Shown here piece by piece: positions 17,850-27,210 of a stretch of 64,000 bases of DNA. Each line of letters starts with the position of its first letter. Position 1 is the first letter of the stretch. The notes below the pieces were generated by a model that saw only the letters and a list, made by a program, of their open reading frames with translations, did no database searches and had not been told where the DNA came from. The DNA comes from Rhodobacter maris. GTDB taxonomy: Bacteria; Pseudomonadota; Alphaproteobacteria; Rhodobacterales; Rhodobacteraceae. Made by a program: the position numbers and the translations under genes. The stretch is from assembly GCF_900217815.1 (NCBI RefSeq), contig NZ_OBMT01000007.1, positions 62,001-126,000 on the forward strand. The letters run 5' to 3'.

Positions 17850-18671
17850 ATGCCCGTTTCGCTTGCCGCTGCCGAAAAGACCGCGCTTCTTGCCACTGCC
17901 GAGGCGCTTGCGGAGGTGGCGCGGGCCACCACGCTCGCGTATTTTCGCCCGGCAGGCGGGATCGGTGCGGAGAACAAGATTTCGGCCGGATTCGATCCGG
18001 TGACCGTGGCCGATCGCGCCACCGAGGCGGCGATGCGCGCGCTTCTGGCCGAGCGCCGGCCCGAGGACGGGATCTGGGGCGAGGAACAGGGCGTGGTGCG
18101 GGGCCGCTCGGGGCTGACCTGGGTGCTCGACCCGATCGACGGCACGCGCGGTTACATGTCGGGCACGCCCACCTGGGGAGTGCTGATCGCACTTTCGGAA
18201 GAAGGGGAAACGACGCCGGGCGCGCCGCTTTTGGGGGTGATCGACCAGCCCTATATCGGTGAACGGTTCGTGGGCGGTTTTGGCGTGGCGCGCGTCACCG
18301 GGCCGCTGGGGGAAATGGGCTTGAGCACACGTCCGGCGCGCGCGCTTTCCGAGGCGGTATTGTTCTCGACCTTTCCCGAGGTGGGCACGGCGGAAGAGGG
18401 CGCGGCTTTCGCGCGGCTCGCAGGCCAGGTAAAGCTGACGCGCTACGGGATGGATTGTTATGCCTATGCGCTGATCGCGGCGGGGCAGATCGACCTTGTG
18501 GTCGAGGCGGGGCTGCAGCCCTATGACGTGGCCGCACCGATCGCGGTGATTGCGGCGGCGGGCGGTGTGGTCACCGACTGGACCGGCGGGCCTGCACATG
18601 CGGGCGGCCGCGTGCTGGCCGCCGCCAATGCCGAGATCCATGCCGCGGCGCTCGCGGTGCTGAACGCTTGA
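17850..18671 (+). CDS. hisN: Inositol-monophosphatase-family histidinol-phosphatase (HisN-like)
   Basis: A 273-residue member of the inositol monophosphatase family. Metal sites: GEEQG (Glu), then LDPIDGTRGYMSG, where the GTRGYMSG form is typical of HisN-type histidinol-phosphatases rather than SuhB or CysQ; PYDVAAPIAVIAAAGG gives the C-terminal Asp. Activity would be L-histidinol phosphate to histidinol in histidine synthesis. ATG 17850 has a CCGGAG site 8 nt upstream; earlier starts would lie in the terminator hairpin. Substrate assignment within the family is likely but not certain. Confidence 0.82.
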   Translation: MPVSLAAAEKTALLATAEALAEVARATTLAYFRPAGGIGAENKISAGFDPVTVADRATEAAMRALLAERRPEDGIWGEEQGVVRGRSGLTWVLDPIDGTRGYMSGTPTWGVLIALSEEGETTPGAPLLGVIDQPYIGERFVGGFGVARVTGPLGEMGLSTRPARALSEAVLFSTFPEVGTAEEGAAFARLAGQVKLTRYGMDCYAYALIAAGQIDLVVEAGLQPYDVAAPIAVIAAAGGVVTDWTGGPAHAGGRVLAAANAEIHAAALAVLNA

Positions 18672-18680
18672 GGGGGCAGG

Positions 18681-18764
18681 CGGGGGGCCGCGGCCCCCCG
18701 CACCCCCCGCCCGGAGGGGCCCTCGGGCCCCTCCGGACCACCCCGGCGCCCGGCCTTTGGCCGG
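18681..18764. repeat. Three consecutive GC-rich palindromes
   Basis: CGGGGGGCC/GGCCCCCCG (18681-18700), CCGGAGGGGC/GCCCCTCCGG (18711-18720 with 18727-18736) and CCGGCC/GGCCGG (18750-18764) follow one another in the 120-bp gap. No T run follows. The middle one has nearly the same arms as the first hairpin behind dorA, which suggests a dispersed REP-like palindrome. Confidence 0.6.
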
Positions 18765-18791
18765 CGGCCCAGTGTTCGAGGGAGCGGAACG

Positions 18792-20129
18792 ATGCGGGAA
18801 GTGCTGATCCGGGGCGCCGAGGTCGTGGTGACGATGGACGGGGCGCGGCGCGAACTCGAGGGCGCCGATCTGCTCATTCGCGGCGGCGCGATTGCTGCCG
18901 TGGGACCGGGCCTGACCACCCCGGGCGAAGTGGTGGAGGCTAAAGGCTGTGTGGTCACGCCGGGGCTGATCAACACGCATCATCACCTTTATCAGACCCT
19001 CACCCGCGCGGTGCCGGGCGGGCAGGATGCGCTTTTGTTTGGCTGGTTGAAGCGGCTCTATCCGATCTGGGCGCGGATGGGGCCAGAGGAGATCCATGTC
19101 TCGGCGCTCACGGGGCTGGCCGAACTTGCGCTTTCGGGCTGCACGCTGAGCTCCGACCACCTTTATCTCTACCCGAATGGCGCGCGGCTCGATGACACGA
19201 TCGCCGCCGCTGACGAGATCGGGCTGCGCTTCCACCCCACCCGCGGCGCGATGTCGATTGGCGAGAGCGCGGGGGGGCTGCCGCCCGATAGCCTGGTCGA
19301 ACGCGAAGCTGCGATCCTGACCGACTGCATCCGCGTGATTGACGCGCATCACGATCCGCGGCCGGGCGCGATGGTGCGGGTCGGCGTGGCGCCGTGCTCG
19401 CCTTTTTCCGTCAGCCGCGAGCTGATGCGCGATGCCGCGCATCTGGCCCGTGACAAGGGGGTGATGCTGCACACGCATCTTGCCGAAAACGCCGAGGATA
19501 TCGCCTATTCGCTGGAAAAGTTCGGCTGTCGGCCCGGGCAATATGCCGAGGATCTGGGCTGGACCGGCGCAGATGTCTGGCATGCCCATTGCGTCAAGCT
19601 TTCTGGCGAGGAGATCGCGCTCTTTGCCCGCACGCTGACCGGGGTCGCCCATTGCCCCTGTTCGAATTGTCGGCTCGGTTCCGGCATTGCGCCGGTGCGG
19701 GCGATGCGCGATGCGGGGGTGAAAGTGGCGCTTGGCGTTGATGGCTCGGCCTCCAACGATGCGGGCAACCTGATCGCCGAGGCGCGGCAGGCGCTGCTGT
19801 TGCAGCGGGTGCAAAACGGCGCCGAGGCGATGGGGGTGCGGGAAGCACTGGAAATCGCGACGCTTGGCGGCGCGCAGGTGCTGGGCCGCCCCGAGCTTGG
19901 CAGCCTTGAGCCCGGCAAGCGCGCCGATATCGCGGTCTGGGATGTGACGGGGCTTGAGGCGGCCGGGGCATGGGATCCGGTTGCCGCGCTGCTCCTCTCC
20001 GGCCCGATGCGGGTCAAACACCTCTTTGTCGAGGGCAATCAAGTGGTTGCCGACGGGCAGATTACGACGCTCGATCTGCCCCGCGTGATCGAGCGCCACA
20101 ATCGCCTGGCGCGAAAGCTGGCGCTCTGA
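18792..20129 (+). CDS. 8-oxoguanine deaminase (amidohydrolase family)
   Basis: A 445-residue amidohydrolase in the AtzA/TrzN/guanine deaminase group. The zinc site is formed by NTHHHLYQTL, HTHLAEN, WHAHCVKLS and GVDGSASND. PGGQDALLFGWLKRLYPIW and HCPCSNCRLGSGIAPVR are typical of 8-oxoguanine deaminase, which makes urate from 8-oxoguanine released from damaged DNA. Cytosine or s-triazine deaminases are close relatives and cannot be ruled out. The gene converges on a guanine deaminase gene, which makes a purine-salvage role likely. A GGAGCGG site precedes the ATG. Confidence 0.82.
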   Translation: MREVLIRGAEVVVTMDGARRELEGADLLIRGGAIAAVGPGLTTPGEVVEAKGCVVTPGLINTHHHLYQTLTRAVPGGQDALLFGWLKRLYPIWARMGPEEIHVSALTGLAELALSGCTLSSDHLYLYPNGARLDDTIAAADEIGLRFHPTRGAMSIGESAGGLPPDSLVEREAAILTDCIRVIDAHHDPRPGAMVRVGVAPCSPFSVSRELMRDAAHLARDKGVMLHTHLAENAEDIAYSLEKFGCRPGQYAEDLGWTGADVWHAHCVKLSGEEIALFARTLTGVAHCPCSNCRLGSGIAPVRAMRDAGVKVALGVDGSASNDAGNLIAEARQALLLQRVQNGAEAMGVREALEIATLGGAQVLGRPELGSLEPGKRADIAVWDVTGLEAAGAWDPVAALLLSGPMRVKHLFVEGNQVVADGQITTLDLPRVIERHNRLARKLAL

Positions 20130-20197
20130 TCCCTTCGACTTGGCACAAATATCCCGGGGGTGAATTTGGCACAGCCAAAGAGGGGGTGGCGCCCCCG

Positions 20198-21484
20198 CTA
20201 CCTGTGCCGCTTGCCCCCGACCCAGACCCCGGCAATCGCCCGGTCATCGCCCATCATGATGGTGGGGAAGAGCGCCTCCCAGACGTTCTCGGCACGCGCC
20301 GCCCGTTGCGCGATTGCCGGCGTCGAGGCGAGATCGAGCGCGATCAGATCCGCCTCCATCCCCGGCGCGAGGTTGCCCACCTTCTCTTCGAGCCGCAAGA
20401 GCCGCGCCGCGCCTGTGGTGGCCAGATACCATAGCTGCGCCGGATGCAACGCCACGCCGCGCAACTGCGCCACCTCGTAAGCCGCCGCCATCGTGCGCAG
20501 CATCGAGAAGGAGGAGCCGCCCCCGGTATCGGTGGCGAGCCCCACCCGGAGCCCCGCAGCCGCCATGCCCGCCGTGTCAAAAAGCCCTGAGCCGATGAAC
20601 GTGTTCGAGGTCGGGCAATGCGCGAGCCCCGCCCCCACCTCCACGAGCCGCGCCATTTCGCGCGGCGCGAGATGGATCGCATGGCCGTAAACGGCATTGG
20701 CGCCGAGCAAGCCGAAAGTCTCGTAAGTGTCGAGATAGTCACGCGCCTGCGGGTAAAGGCTTTTTACCCAGGCGATCTCGTCCACCTGCTCGCTCAGATG
20801 GGTTTGCATCAGGCAATCGGGATGCTCGGCCCAGAGCGAGCCCAGCGCGAGCAACTGATCCGGTGTCGAAGTGGGCGAGAACCGCGGCGTGATCACATAG
20901 GAAAGCCGGTTCCGTCCGTGCCAGCGCTCCAGCAGCGCCTTGCTTTCGTCGTAAGCGGCCTGCGCGGTGTCGCGCAGCCCCTCGGGCGCGGTCGCACGGT
21001 CCATGCAGGTGCGCCCGGCCAGCGCGCGCACGCCGCGCGCCTCCGCCTCAAGAAAGAAGGCCTCGACCGAGGCGGGATGGATTGTGCAATAGCTGCACAT
21101 TGAGGTCGTGCCATGGGCGAGCGCGAGATCGAAATAGGTTTTCGCCACCCTTTCCGCATGGGCGGGATCGGCAAAGCGCATCTCCTCGGGGAAAGTATAG
21201 GTGCCAAGCCAGTCGATCAGCCTTTTGCCCCAGCTCGCGATGATCGCGGTCTGGGGATAATGCACATGGGTGTCGATGAAACCGGCAGAGAGGAGCTTGT
21301 CGCCCATGTCGGTCACGGGCGCGGCCGGATAGCGCGCGCGCAGATCCCCGGCCGGGCCGACGGCGAGGATCCTGCCCGCCTCAAGCGCCACCGCGCCGCG
21401 TGCCTCATGCCGCGCCGCGCCCGGCCCCTCGGCCATCGCATCGGCGCCGAAACTCAGCACCTGCCCCAGGATCAGCTCGATCAT
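20198..21484 (-). CDS. guaD: Guanine deaminase
   Basis: A 428-residue guanine deaminase converting guanine to xanthine. Zinc and catalytic motifs are FIDTHVHYPQ, HLSEQVDEI, YGHAIHLAP and ATDTGGGSSFSML; CSYCTIHPASVEAFF and AGRTCMDRATAPE are also family-specific. ATG 21484 gives the standard length; a longer frame reaches into the neighbouring mgtE gene and is not credible. It has a good sigma-70 type promoter and faces the 8-oxoguanine deaminase gene across a 68-bp gap that contains the GC hairpin GGGGGTGGCGCCCCC. Confidence 0.93.
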   Translation of the reverse strand: MIELILGQVLSFGADAMAEGPGAARHEARGAVALEAGRILAVGPAGDLRARYPAAPVTDMGDKLLSAGFIDTHVHYPQTAIIASWGKRLIDWLGTYTFPEEMRFADPAHAERVAKTYFDLALAHGTTSMCSYCTIHPASVEAFFLEAEARGVRALAGRTCMDRATAPEGLRDTAQAAYDESKALLERWHGRNRLSYVITPRFSPTSTPDQLLALGSLWAEHPDCLMQTHLSEQVDEIAWVKSLYPQARDYLDTYETFGLLGANAVYGHAIHLAPREMARLVEVGAGLAHCPTSNTFIGSGLFDTAGMAAAGLRVGLATDTGGGSSFSMLRTMAAAYEVAQLRGVALHPAQLWYLATTGAARLLRLEEKVGNLAPGMEADLIALDLASTPAIAQRAARAENVWEALFPTIMMGDDRAIAGVWVGGKRHR

Positions 21485-21506
21485 CTGCGTCCCTTTCCTT
21501 TGCCCC

Positions 21507-21535
21507 ATGCTAGGGCGCGGCCCGGGCTTTGCCAA
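21507..21535 (-). promoter_or_regulatory. Predicted guaD promoter
   Basis: On the minus strand TTGGCA (21535-21530) and TAGCAT (21512-21507) are separated by exactly 17 bp, about 23 bp before the guaD ATG. Spacing and hexamers fit sigma-70 promoters of this group. Confidence 0.5.
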
Positions 21536-21610
21536 TCTCGGCTTTTGTGTCTCTTGTGGCTGGGCTAAGGTGCGGCAAGCCGAAAACGGGCAGCGCAGAA
21601 CGGGGGCAGA

Positions 21611-22990
21611 ATGACGGAAGAGCGGGTCGAGGACGATTTCGAGGAGGATTACGCGCTTTCGGGCGATCTGGTCGAGCAGGTGCTTGCCGCGACCGAGGCG
21701 CAGGATGCCGCGGAACTGACGGCGCTTCTCGAACCGCTTCACCCCGCCGATATCGCCGACCTGCTCGAACAGGTCGATACCGGCGAGCGCCGGGAGATCC
21801 TCAAGCTTTACGGCGATGAGTTCGACGGCGAGATCCTCACCGAAATCGACGAATCGATCCGCGAGGAGGTGATCGAGCAACTGCCCGCCGAGGTGCTGGC
21901 CGAAGCCGTGCGCGAACTCGATTCCGATGATGTGGTCGACCTGATCGAGGATCTGGGCGAGCCGCAGCAGGAAGCCATTCTCGATGCGCTTGATGACAGC
22001 GACCGCGCCGCCGTCGAGCAATCGCTGACCTGGCCCGAATATTCCGCAGGCCGTCTGATGCAGCGCGAGGTGGTGACGGCGCCCGAGCACTGGACGGTGG
22101 GGGAGGCGATCGACTTCCTGCGCGCCGAGGACTGGTTGCCCGACCAGTTCTACCATGTCGTTCTGGTGGATCCGTTCCACCATCCGGTCGGCTATGTGAC
22201 ATTGGGCAAGATCCTGTCCTCGCGCCGTGAAACCGCGCTCAACACGATCACCGAAGACAGTTTCCGCACCATCTGGGCGCGGCAGGAAGAGGGCGATGTC
22301 GCCTATGCCTTCAATCAGTATCACCTGATTTCCGCCCCGGTGGTGGATGACGACGACAGGCTCGTTGGCGTGATCACCATTGACGATGCGATGAATGTGC
22401 TCGACGAAGAGCACGAGGAAGACATTTTGCGCCTGGCGGGCGTGGGCGACGAGAGCGCCATTTCCGATACCGTGCCCGAGACGGTGCGCCAGCGCCTGCC
22501 GTGGCTGATGGTGAACCTGTTCACTGCGATCCTTGCCTCGACAGTGATCGCGCTTTTCGAGGGCACGATCGAGCGACTGGTGGCGCTCGCGGTGCTGATG
22601 CCGATCGTCGCCTCGATGGGGGGCAATGCGGGCACGCAGACGCTCACTGTCGCGGTGCGCGCGCTTGCCACGAAAAGCCTGACCGAGAGCAACGTCTGGC
22701 GGGTGATCCGCCGCGAGGCGATGGTGGGCTTTACTAATGGCGCGGTCTTTGCCGTGGTGATGGGGCTCGTGGCGTGGTTCTGGTTTGGCACGCCGGCGCT
22801 TGGCCTCGTGATCGGCGCGGCCATGGTGATCAACCTCTTTGTCGCCGCGCTCGCCGGGATTGCGGTGCCGCTTGCGCTGGAGCGGCTTGGGGCAGACCCC
22901 GCGCTCGCCTCAGGCACCTTTGTCACGACCGTCACAGATGTGGTTGGTTTCTTTGCCTTTCTGGGGCTTGCGGGAGTGCTTTTGTTATGA
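21611..22990 (+). CDS. mgtE: Magnesium transporter MgtE
   Basis: A 459-residue MgtE channel. The cytoplasmic N domain (LEPLHPADIADLLEQVD, acidic helical repeats) is followed by paired CBS domains (residues about 140-260, MQREVVTAPEHWTVGEA, VVDDDDRLVGVITIDDAMNV) that sense intracellular Mg2+, then five membrane helices with the family signature MPIVASMGGNAGTQT and the C-terminal FVTTVTDVVGFFAFLGLA. Known role: Mg2+-gated uptake across the inner membrane. Its stop overlaps the cyclo-ligase start by 4 bp, so the two are translationally coupled. Confidence 0.95.
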   Translation: MTEERVEDDFEEDYALSGDLVEQVLAATEAQDAAELTALLEPLHPADIADLLEQVDTGERREILKLYGDEFDGEILTEIDESIREEVIEQLPAEVLAEAVRELDSDDVVDLIEDLGEPQQEAILDALDDSDRAAVEQSLTWPEYSAGRLMQREVVTAPEHWTVGEAIDFLRAEDWLPDQFYHVVLVDPFHHPVGYVTLGKILSSRRETALNTITEDSFRTIWARQEEGDVAYAFNQYHLISAPVVDDDDRLVGVITIDDAMNVLDEEHEEDILRLAGVGDESAISDTVPETVRQRLPWLMVNLFTAILASTVIALFEGTIERLVALAVLMPIVASMGGNAGTQTLTVAVRALATKSLTESNVWRVIRREAMVGFTNGAVFAVVMGLVAWFWFGTPALGLVIGAAMVINLFVAALAGIAVPLALERLGADPALASGTFVTTVTDVVGFFAFLGLAGVLLL

Positions 22991-23541
22991 CGGATCTGGC
23001 CGCGATCAAGGCCGAGGCGCGCAAGGAGGCCTTTGCGCGGCGCAAGGCGGCCTTTGCCGGGGGGCAGGGGGCAGCTTGCGAACATCTGACCTCGGCGCTG
23101 ATGCGGTTCGGCCCGGCGCCGCTGGCGGGGTATCTGCCGATCCGCACCGAGATCGACCCGCGCCGGGTGATGGCGGCCCATCCCGGGCCGGTCGGTGTGC
23201 CGGTGATCCTCGGCCCCGGGCGCGCGCTGATTTTCCGCGCCTGGACGCCCGAGATGCCGCTGGTGGAGGGCGAATATGGTGCCCCGATCCCGCAAAGCGG
23301 GCCCGAGATCACGCCCCGCGTGCTGATCGTGCCGCTCGTCGCCTTCGACCGGCGCGGCTACCGGCTCGGCTATGGCGGTGGCTTTTACGACCGCACGCTC
23401 GAGGCCCTGCGCGCCAAGGGCCCGACCACGGCGATCGGCTATGCCTTTGCGGCGCAGGAAATGGAGGCGGTGCCGGTCGAGCCCACCGATCAGCCGCTTG
23501 ATCTCATCGTCACCGAGCAAGGCCCGATCTGGCCGCGCTGA
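22987..23541 (+). CDS. 5-formyltetrahydrofolate cyclo-ligase
   Basis: A 184-residue MTHFS/YgfA family protein that recycles 5-formyl-THF to 5,10-methenyl-THF with ATP. The diagnostic motif LVAFDRRGYRLGYGGGFYDRTL is present (phosphate/folate site), together with GYLPIRTEIDPR near residue 45 and a C-terminal PTDQPLDLIVTE. ATG overlaps the mgtE stop (ATGA). I looked for 6S RNA, which often neighbours this gene, but there is no room on its 5' side. Confidence 0.92.
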   Translation: MTDLAAIKAEARKEAFARRKAAFAGGQGAACEHLTSALMRFGPAPLAGYLPIRTEIDPRRVMAAHPGPVGVPVILGPGRALIFRAWTPEMPLVEGEYGAPIPQSGPEITPRVLIVPLVAFDRRGYRLGYGGGFYDRTLEALRAKGPTTAIGYAFAAQEMEAVPVEPTDQPLDLIVTEQGPIWPR

Positions 23542-23583
23542 AACACCTCGTCCGGGCAGGGGGCGCGACATGCGCCATCGGGC

Positions 23584-23612
23584 TTGCCTTTTGCGCCCGC
23601 TTGCGCCTATGG
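23584..23612 (+). promoter_or_regulatory. Predicted promoter giving a leaderless transcript
   Basis: TTGCCT (23584-23589) and CTATGG (23607-23612) are 17 bp apart. A start site 7 nt after the -10 falls on the A of the ATG at 23619. No Shine-Dalgarno sequence precedes that ATG. Confidence 0.5.
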
Positions 23613-23618
23613 AACCGC

Positions 23619-24434
23619 ATGAAACTGCTTTTTCTTGGCGATGTGATGGGGCGCGCGGGGCGGGCGGCCGTGGTGGAACGGCTGCCGAAGCTGCGCGCGG
23701 ACTGGCGGCTCGATTTCGTCGTGGTGAACGGCGAGAACGCCTCGGGCGGCATGGGGCTCACCGGCGATCATGCGAAGCTTCTGCTCGGCGCGGGTGCCGA
23801 TGTGGTGACGCTCGGCGATCATGCCTTCGACCAGAAGGACATGCTGCGCTTCATCGAGACCGAGCCGCGGGTGATCCGCCCGGTCAATTTTGCCAAGGAG
23901 GCGCCGGGCAAGGGGGCGCGGCTGTTTGAAGACGCGCGCGGGCGCAAGGTGCTGGTGACGCAGGTGCTCGGGCAAGTCTTCATGAAGCGCGCCTTCGACG
24001 ATCCGTTCTCGGCGCTCGACGGGGTGCTGCGCACCCATCCGCTGGGCGGGCAGGCGCAGGCGATCCTGGTCGATGTGCACTGCGAGGCGACTTCGGAAAA
24101 GATGGCGATGGGGCATTTCTGCAATGGCCGGGCGAGCCTCGTTGTCGGCACCCATACCCATGTGCCGACCGCCGATGCGATGATCCTCTCCCAGGGCACC
24201 GGCTATCTGAGCGATGCCGGCATGTGCGGCGATTACGATTCGGTCATCGGCATGGAGAAGGCCGAGCCGATGCGCCGCTTCATCACCGGCATGACGCGGG
24301 AGAAATTCACCCCCGCGAGCGGCGCGGTGACGCTTTCGGGGGTCTATCTCGAGACCGATGACCGCACCGGCCGCGCAACCCGCATCCAGCCTGTGCGGCT
24401 GGGCGGGCATCTGCCTGAATCCACGCCAGTTTGA
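23619..24434 (+). CDS. YmdB-type metallophosphoesterase (TIGR00282 family)
   Basis: A 271-residue phosphoesterase of the YmdB/DR1281 family. LFLGDVMGRAGR, VVNGENASGGMGL, TLGDHAFDQ, DVHCEATSEKMAMGH and GTHTHVPTAD supply the dinuclear metal site. B. subtilis YmdB hydrolyses 2',3'-cyclic nucleotides and affects biofilm genes; the alphaproteobacterial role is not known. Start at 23619 matches homologues; a TTG six codons upstream is in frame but overlaps the putative -10. It may be expressed from a leaderless mRNA. Confidence 0.88.
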   Translation: MKLLFLGDVMGRAGRAAVVERLPKLRADWRLDFVVVNGENASGGMGLTGDHAKLLLGAGADVVTLGDHAFDQKDMLRFIETEPRVIRPVNFAKEAPGKGARLFEDARGRKVLVTQVLGQVFMKRAFDDPFSALDGVLRTHPLGGQAQAILVDVHCEATSEKMAMGHFCNGRASLVVGTHTHVPTADAMILSQGTGYLSDAGMCGDYDSVIGMEKAEPMRRFITGMTREKFTPASGAVTLSGVYLETDDRTGRATRIQPVRLGGHLPESTPV

Positions 24435-24464
24435 ACCGCTTGCCCGGGCCGGAGCAATGGAGGC

Positions 24465-24492
24465 TTGCCGCCTCGCGCGGCGCGGGTAGTAT
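24465..24492 (+). promoter_or_regulatory. Predicted promoter of the SLC13 carrier gene
   Basis: TTGCCG (24465-24470) and TAGTAT (24487-24492) with a 16-bp spacer, 25 bp before the ATG; AAAGAGG at 24504-24510 is the ribosome site. Confidence 0.45.
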
Positions 24493-24516
24493 CGGCCCGA
24501 TGCAAAGAGGTGCGCG

Positions 24517-26301
24517 ATGATCGACCTTGGACTGAGCCAGACCGCCGAGGCGTGGTTCACCCTCGCCCTTGTCGCCACGATGCTCGTGCTTTTCATGCGC
24601 GAAACCTTCGCCACCGAGGTGGTGGCGATCGCGGGCGCCGCGGTGCTGCTCGCGCTCGGCATCGTGCCTTACCAGGAAGCGACATCGGTGCTGTCGAACT
24701 CCGCTCCCTGGACCATCGTGATGATGTTCCTGCTGATGGGCGGGCTGGTGCGCACCGGCGCGCTCGACTGGCTCACCAAGCTCGCCGAGAAACATGTCGA
24801 CGACCGCCCGGTGGTGGCGGTGATCGCGATCTTTGCCGCGATCGCGGCCGCCTCGGCCTTTCTCAACAACACCCCCGTCGTCGTGCTGATGATGCCGGTG
24901 ATGATGGCGCTGGCCCGCAAGATCGGCGTTTCTCCCTCCAAATTCCTGATTCCGCTCAGCTATGCGGCGATCCTTGGCGGCACGATCACGCTCATCGGCA
25001 CCTCCACCAACCTTCTTGTCGACGGGGTGGCGCGCGACAAGGGGCTGGCCCCCTTCACCATGTTCGAGATCTCCGGCATGGGGCTTGTGCATGTGCTGAT
25101 GGGCGGGCTCTACATGCTGTTCATTGGCCGCCATCTGCTGCCTGACCGCACCTCGATGGGCGCGCTTCTGGGCGACAAGCGGAAGATGAAATTCTTTACC
25201 GAAGTGGCGCTGCCCGAGGGCTCCGGGCTGATCGGCCAGTCGGTGCTCGAGGTCGATCTCTTCAAGCGCGAGGGGATGCGGGTGATCGACGTGTTGCGCG
25301 GCGATGCCTCGTTGCGCCGCGATCTCGCGGGCGCGGTGCTCGAGGCGGGGGACCGGGTGGTTTTGCGCACCGAGATGGCCGAGCTGATGAGCCTGCAGCA
25401 GAATTCCGACCTGCGCATGGTCGACAAGCTCTCCTCGGTGCAGACCGAAACCGTCGAGGTGCTGATCTCGCCCGGCTGCCGGATGATTGGCCGCTCGCTC
25501 GGGGATCTGCGGCTGCGCCGCCGCTACGGCGTCTATGTGCTGGCCGCGCACCGCCGCAACCAGAACATCGGCCGCAAGCTCGACGACCTTGTCGTCGTGG
25601 TCGGCGATACACTGCTTCTGGAGGGGGCGCCCGAAGATATCGCCCGGCTCGCCGCCGACATGGACCTTGTCGATGTGACGAAGCCGCGGATCCGGCCGTT
25701 CCGCCGCTCCAAGGCGCCGATCGCGGTGGGGGCGATGGCGGCGGTGGTGGGGCTTGCCGCCTTCGACGTGGCGCCGATCCTGCTCTTGGCAACGCTCGCG
25801 GTGGCGGTGATCCTGCTCACCCGCGCGATCGACCCGGACGAGGCCTTCTCCTTCATCGAGGGGCGGCTGATGGCGCTCATCTTTGCCATGCTCGTGGTTG
25901 GCGTGGCGCTGGATCGGTCCGGCGCGGTGCAGCTTCTGGTGAACGCGGTCGCGCCCTTCCTGCAGGGCCTGCCGCCGCAGATGACGCTGCTTGCCCTCTA
26001 TGTGCTGGGCTCGGTGCTGACCGAGACAGTCTCGAACAATGCGGTTGCGGTGATCCTGACGCCGATCGCGATCCAGATGGGGCATACGCTCGGCATCGAC
26101 CCGCGCCCGCTCGTTGTGGCGGTGATGTTCTCGGCCTCCGCCTCCTTCGCCACGCCGATCGGCTATCAGACCAATACGCTCGTCTACGGCCCGGGCGGCT
26201 ATCGCTTCTCGGATTATCTCAAGGTCGGCGTGCCGCTCAACGTGCTTCTGGCCGTGGTCGGCACGCTTGTCATTCCGCTGATCTGGCCGCTCACGCCCTG
26301 A
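24517..26301 (+). CDS. SLC13/DASS-family anion permease with TrkA-C domains
   Basis: A 594-residue carrier. The N-terminal membrane half carries the SNT-type loop [16 protein letters not shown] and [10 protein letters not shown]; two RCK_C/TrkA-C domains fill residues about 215-380 ([39 protein letters not shown]); the second membrane half repeats the pattern with [18 protein letters not shown] and [11 protein letters not shown]. This layout is that of the bacterial sulfate/citrate-type transporters such as SdcS relatives and SAC1-like sulfate carriers. The substrate (sulfate, tricarboxylate or other anion) cannot be decided. Stands alone between the phosphoesterase and yebC. Confidence 0.85.
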   Translation: MIDLGLSQTAEAWFTLALVATMLVLFMRETFATEVVAIAGAAVLLALGIVPYQEATSVLSNSAPWTIVMMFLLMGGLVRTGALDWLTKLAEKHVDDRPVVAVIAIFAAIAAASAFLNNTPVVVLMMPVMMALARKIGVSPSKFLIPLSYAAILGGTITLIGTSTNLLVDGVARDKGLAPFTMFEISGMGLVHVLMGGLYMLFIGRHLLPDRTSMGALLGDKRKMKFFTEVALPEGSGLIGQSVLEVDLFKREGMRVIDVLRGDASLRRDLAGAVLEAGDRVVLRTEMAELMSLQQNSDLRMVDKLSSVQTETVEVLISPGCRMIGRSLGDLRLRRRYGVYVLAAHRRNQNIGRKLDDLVVVVGDTLLLEGAPEDIARLAADMDLVDVTKPRIRPFRRSKAPIAVGAMAAVVGLAAFDVAPILLLATLAVAVILLTRAIDPDEAFSFIEGRLMALIFAMLVVGVALDRSGAVQLLVNAVAPFLQGLPPQMTLLALYVLGSVLTETVSNNAVAVILTPIAIQMGHTLGIDPRPLVVAVMFSASASFATPIGYQTNTLVYGPGGYRFSDYLKVGVPLNVLLAVVGTLVIPLIWPLTP

Positions 26302-26340
26302 CCGCCACCCGCCCCGCCGCGGCGCTTGCGCGCGGGATGC

Positions 26341-26369
26341 TTGCGGCGGGCGCAGGCTCTGGCTATAGA
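26341..26369 (+). promoter_or_regulatory. Predicted yebC promoter
   Basis: TTGCGG (26341-26346), a 17-bp spacer and TATAGA (26364-26369) lie 34 bp before the yebC ATG; a close sigma-70 match. Confidence 0.6.
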
Positions 26370-26402
26370 GACCGCCGACACGGATATGTGACGGAGACCG
26401 GC

Positions 26403-27143
26403 ATGGCAGGCCATTCCAAATGGGCGAACATCCAGCACCGCAAGGGCAAGCAGGATGCGATCCGCTCGAAGATGTTCTCGAAGCTGGCGAAGGAGATCAC
26501 CGTCGCCGCGAAAATGGGCGATCCCGACCCCGACAAGAACCCCCGCCTGCGGCTTGCGGTGAAAGCGGCCAAGGCGCAGTCGATGCCGAAAGACGTGATC
26601 GATCGCGCGATCAAGAAATCGCAGATGGGCGATGCGGCGGATTATACCGAGATCCGCTATGAGGGCTACGGGCCGAACGGCATTGCGATCATCGTCGAGG
26701 CGCTGACTGACAACCTCAACCGCACCGCCTCGAACGTGCGCAGCTATTTCACCAAATCGGGCGGCAACATGGGCCAGACCGGCTCGGTGAGCCACGGCTT
26801 TGACCGGGTCGGCGAGATCTCCTATCCGGCGAGCGTGGGCGATGCCGATACGGTGATGATGGCGGCGCTCGAAGCGGGCGCCGATGATGTCGAGAGCGAC
26901 GAAGAGGGGCACTGGATCTATTGCTCGGTCGAGGCGCTGAGCGAGGTCTCCGAGGCCTTGGAAGCGGCGTTGGGCGAGTCGACGGAATCGAAGCTGATCT
27001 GGAAGCCGCAAACCACGACTGAGGTTGATCTCGAGACCGCGCAAAAACTGATGAAGCTGATCGACGCGCTCGAGGAAGATGACGACGTGCAGACGGTGAC
27101 GCATAACTTCGACGTCCCCGAGGATGTCGCCGCCCAGCTCTGA
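26403..27143 (+). CDS. yebC: YebC/PmpR-family protein
   Basis: A 246-residue YebC family protein beginning [18 protein letters not shown], the invariant start of the family, with [14 protein letters not shown] and the acidic C-terminus typical of it. Members act as transcription regulators (PmpR) or, on more recent evidence, as ribosome-associated factors that ease translation of difficult sequences. Full length, with its own promoter and a strong terminator. In many bacteria it precedes ruvC; that link is absent here. Confidence 0.95.
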   Translation: MAGHSKWANIQHRKGKQDAIRSKMFSKLAKEITVAAKMGDPDPDKNPRLRLAVKAAKAQSMPKDVIDRAIKKSQMGDAADYTEIRYEGYGPNGIAIIVEALTDNLNRTASNVRSYFTKSGGNMGQTGSVSHGFDRVGEISYPASVGDADTVMMAALEAGADDVESDEEGHWIYCSVEALSEVSEALEAALGESTESKLIWKPQTTTEVDLETAQKLMKLIDALEEDDDVQTVTHNFDVPEDVAAQL

Positions 27144-27160
27144 GCCGGGCAGCGGGTTTG

Positions 27161-27186
27161 AAAGGGCGCCCTCCGGGGCGCCTTTT
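27161..27186 (+). terminator. yebC intrinsic terminator
   Basis: GGCGCCC (27165-27171) pairs with GGGCGCC (27176-27182) over TCCG, flanked by A on the left and followed by TTTTT (27183-27187 region). Confidence 0.85.
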
Positions 27187-27210
27187 TCATTTTGGGGCAT
27201 GCGCCAAAGC

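Noticed and set aside
22900-23620. 6S RNA near the 5-formyl-THF cyclo-ligase gene
   Set aside because: The cyclo-ligase gene overlaps mgtE on one side and the next gene starts 78 bp after it, leaving no room for a 6S RNA of about 160-190 nt.
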